From Paracoccaceae bacterium (GTDB lineage: Bacteria > Pseudomonadota > Alphaproteobacteria > Rhodobacterales > Rhodobacteraceae), in the NCBI GenBank assembly GCA_020446815.1, contig JAGRDY010000008.1, forward strand, positions 124,001-188,000: a DNA stretch of 64,000 bases. Reading direction: 5' to 3'. Made by a program: the position numbers and the translations under genes. Shown here piece by piece: positions 62,364-64,000 of this stretch; within the stretch, counting starts at the first letter, position 1, and each line of letters opens with the position of its first letter. The notes below the pieces were generated by a model, which saw nothing but the letters and a program-made list of their open reading frames with translations, was not told where the DNA came from and ran no database searches.

Positions 62364-62476
62364 TTCGAGATGCCTCCAGTTGTACCGAATTTCGTGACTA
62401 TCCATCGCTGGAGGTAAAGAAGCGGTAACTTTCGTCTGCCAGGTTGCCCGCGACACAGGCAGAAGTCGTGGACATC

Positions 62477-64000
62477 ATGAACGCAGTAGCAATTGTTGAT
62501 ACCAGCCGCCCCGGCATATCCGCACGGGAACCAAATGCCGGGCCCGGGACCGAAACATCCCAGATGTTCTTTGCTGTTTTGGAAGCGCTATCGGCGGAGA
62601 CCCAATCGGGCAAGGCGGTGCCGGAGTCTGCCGGGCAACCCATGCACGAAAGCGCTACGCCGGCCGGCCACCAGGAGCAGACCTCCGATCAACTGTCCGC
62701 GCCTGTTTCGATCTCCACTTCCCCCGAAAGAGTGGACAAGACCCTGACCAAACCGAAAGATCGCCCGGCCTGCGGGTTTGGCCCGACAGGGCATCTGGAT
62801 CTTCGCGGCGCCGAGGGAATGTCGGATCGCGCGTTATTTTCAGGCACCGCGGTCGTGGCCGATATCCGAGCCGATGGTGATGAATGGGCGCGGGATGCAC
62901 GAGATTTGCGGCATGGCCCGCAATCAGGGCCTGACACGGCGCGACATGATGTTCCGGCATCTGTAGCGCCACACGAGGACGGCACTGCCCCAGGCTTCAT
63001 GATACCAGAGGGTATTGCCATGCCAGCAAACACCGGCGCCGTTGCGGATCTGGCCAATGCGCAGATTGGCGCCCAATCGGCATTGCAAACGGCCAATGAG
63101 ATACGCCGCGACACGGTCGGTCCACCAAGAAGCGCTGCCTTCGGGGCCACTGGCCCCGAAGGCAGGGGCACGCAACCCATACTCGTTGAGGTGCCATCGA
63201 ACACGGCGAAGCAGTCGCCCGTGAATTCAGCCTGGGCCGAAGATGTTTCGACGGCCGGAATCATGTCTGAAATCCGGGCCGCTCCAGGGCCGGAAACACC
63301 GGACGATGCGCGTGACGGCGCCCGACAACCAAACACCCGGATCGGGCGGGAAATGGATGCCCATCCTGAGCAACGTGCCGCGCCAAGCAACCGAACCGGC
63401 CTGGGGCCGGCACAGGAGCCCGAAAAGGGCAACATCGCCAAAATGGATCAAGTGAACGAAGCTTCTTTGGCGCCCCGGATCAGAACAGTAACCGATGCGC
63501 GCGGTCTGACGCATGGTCCCACAACGCCGCTACAATTGGCGCCGGAACAGAGCAGAGACACGGGCACGCAAGCTCCTGCGAACTCACCGCCGCCACATGC
63601 CGCCTCTGCAAACCTGTCGATCAAAGCCGGGGATGGCCTGGCGATACCGCGCACTCTGCGCAACCCGCCACAAGGGCATTCGCCCCATCAGCGGGGCCAC
63701 TCGCCTGATCCGGGTAGGCAAGAAGTTCAGGTCGCGCACCCCAGTCGACCCGGCCAAGCCCTTGCCGAACCCGCCGCGGCCCCTGCCGCTGCTTCAGCCG
63801 AGCGATCCGCTACGGCAGATCTGCCGGATCCGGCCACCGCCGATCACCGGATGCCGCCAATAGTGGCCGGCGCCGACCCGGAAAGCGCAATTCCCATCCT
63901 GCACGGGCACGATGGGCCATCGGCTATTCATATTTCGGAGAGCTCCGCCAAACATAATGTGCCCGCAGCCGGTGCCTTGCCTGATGGCCTTGGCCGGATG
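62477..64000 (+). CDS. fliK: Probable flagellar hook-length control protein FliK, amino-terminal part (cut by right edge)
   Basis: An open frame of 508 codons from ATG 62477 runs without a stop to the window end. The product is low-complexity, rich in Ala, Pro, Gly, Arg and Ser with scattered Asp, as expected for the unstructured ruler region of FliK. No FliK carboxy-terminal domain is visible yet because the gene continues beyond the edge. The call rests on composition, position and divergence from flgJ; other long disordered flagellar proteins are possible. A GTG nine bases upstream is an alternative start. Confidence 0.68.
   Translation, partial: MNAVAIVDTSRPGISAREPNAGPGTETSQMFFAVLEALSAETQSGKAVPESAGQPMHESATPAGHQEQTSDQLSAPVSISTSPERVDKTLTKPKDRPACGFGPTGHLDLRGAEGMSDRALFSGTAVVADIRADGDEWARDARDLRHGPQSGPDTARHDVPASVAPHEDGTAPGFMIPEGIAMPANTGAVADLANAQIGAQSALQTANEIRRDTVGPPRSAAFGATGPEGRGTQPILVEVPSNTAKQSPVNSAWAEDVSTAGIMSEIRAAPGPETPDDARDGARQPNTRIGREMDAHPEQRAAPSNRTGLGPAQEPEKGNIAKMDQVNEASLAPRIRTVTDARGLTHGPTTPLQLAPEQSRDTGTQAPANSPPPHAASANLSIKAGDGLAIPRTLRNPPQGHSPHQRGHSPDPGRQEVQVAHPSRPGQALAEPAAAPAAASAERSATADLPDPATADHRMPPIVAGADPESAIPILHGHDGPSAIHISESSAKHNVPAAGALPDGLGRM

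Noticed and set aside
1-64000. Search for tRNA, rRNA, CRISPR arrays, transposases, integrases and phage genes
   Set aside because: Nothing convincing was found; the accessory-looking stretches are short intergenic repeats only.

Overview
The window reads as chromosome of a GC-rich alphaproteobacterium of the Rhodobacterales/Roseobacter-Rhodobacter group. The flagellin-FlaF-FlbT-DUF1217 block, the DUF1636-CobW pair behind a cobalamin riboswitch, the methionine aminopeptidase with its long insertion, the FnrL-type box on ubiTUV and the paired IalB/AccD/FolC neighbourhood all fit that group. No rRNA, tRNA, CRISPR array, insertion sequence, prophage or integrase was seen. It is mostly ordinary core genome with tightly packed, often translationally coupled genes.

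Layout. (1) 1-9.1 kb is cobalamin (B12) metabolism: riboswitch-controlled DUF1636 and cobW leaving the left edge; divergent NnrS-cobO-two Lin0512-family genes-cobQ; then cbiB and a cobC-like phosphatase on the minus strand and cobU-cobT-cobS on the plus strand. Together these cover corrinoid adenosylation, amidation, aminopropanol attachment and lower-ligand assembly. (2) 9.1-17.8 kb holds smpB, a sulfurtransferase, an aromatic aminotransferase, amtB with a frameshifted glnK remnant in front of it, a class A penicillin-binding protein, and mlaA-mlaC for outer-membrane lipid asymmetry. Diverged copies of a short dispersed repeat sit between these genes. (3) 17.9-27.7 kb: a type I secretion ABC protein and its adaptor, RidA, a glycerophosphodiesterase, a FemAB-like acyltransferase, pterin dehydratase, ilvD, a lipoprotein and two uncharacterised genes. 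(4) 27.8-39.0 kb: 2,4-dienoyl-CoA reductase, a LysR regulator, an OmpA-domain protein, an AhpD-type peroxidase, a GNAT enzyme, a CinA-N protein, map, a HAD phosphatase, rsmD, a ferredoxin-reductase-like flavoprotein, a peroxiredoxin and an XdhC-family protein.

(5) 39.1-45.9 kb: a CecR-type TetR regulator with a clear palindromic operator upstream of an HlyD-ABC ATPase-ABC permease efflux operon (a reduced ybh system), a HemG-like flavodoxin, a ureidoglycine aminohydrolase, and a QmcA-NfeD pair. (6) 46.4-53.4 kb: a small membrane protein carrying a G9 tract, zapE, folC, accD, an IalB protein, a class 3 (ReAV-like) asparaginase and serB. (7) 53.8-57.9 kb is the oxygen-independent ubiquinone module ubiT-ubiU-ubiV with a divergent ubiD-family gene; a perfect FNR-type box lies between them. 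(8) 58.3-64 kb is a flagellar block: DUF1217 protein, flbT, flaF, flagellin, flgN-like and flgJ-like genes on the minus strand, and the start of a divergent fliK-like gene running off the right edge.

The best leads for new biology are the coupled Lin0512 pair inside the cobalamin operon, the broken glnK upstream of an intact amtB, the FNR-controlled ubiTUV/ubiD module, the hairpins in the flagellin leader beside flbT, and a dispersed repeat family that also supplies the end of one gene. Gene starts were chosen from Shine-Dalgarno sequences, overlaps and family start points. All functional names rest on motif and family recognition by eye, not on database searches.
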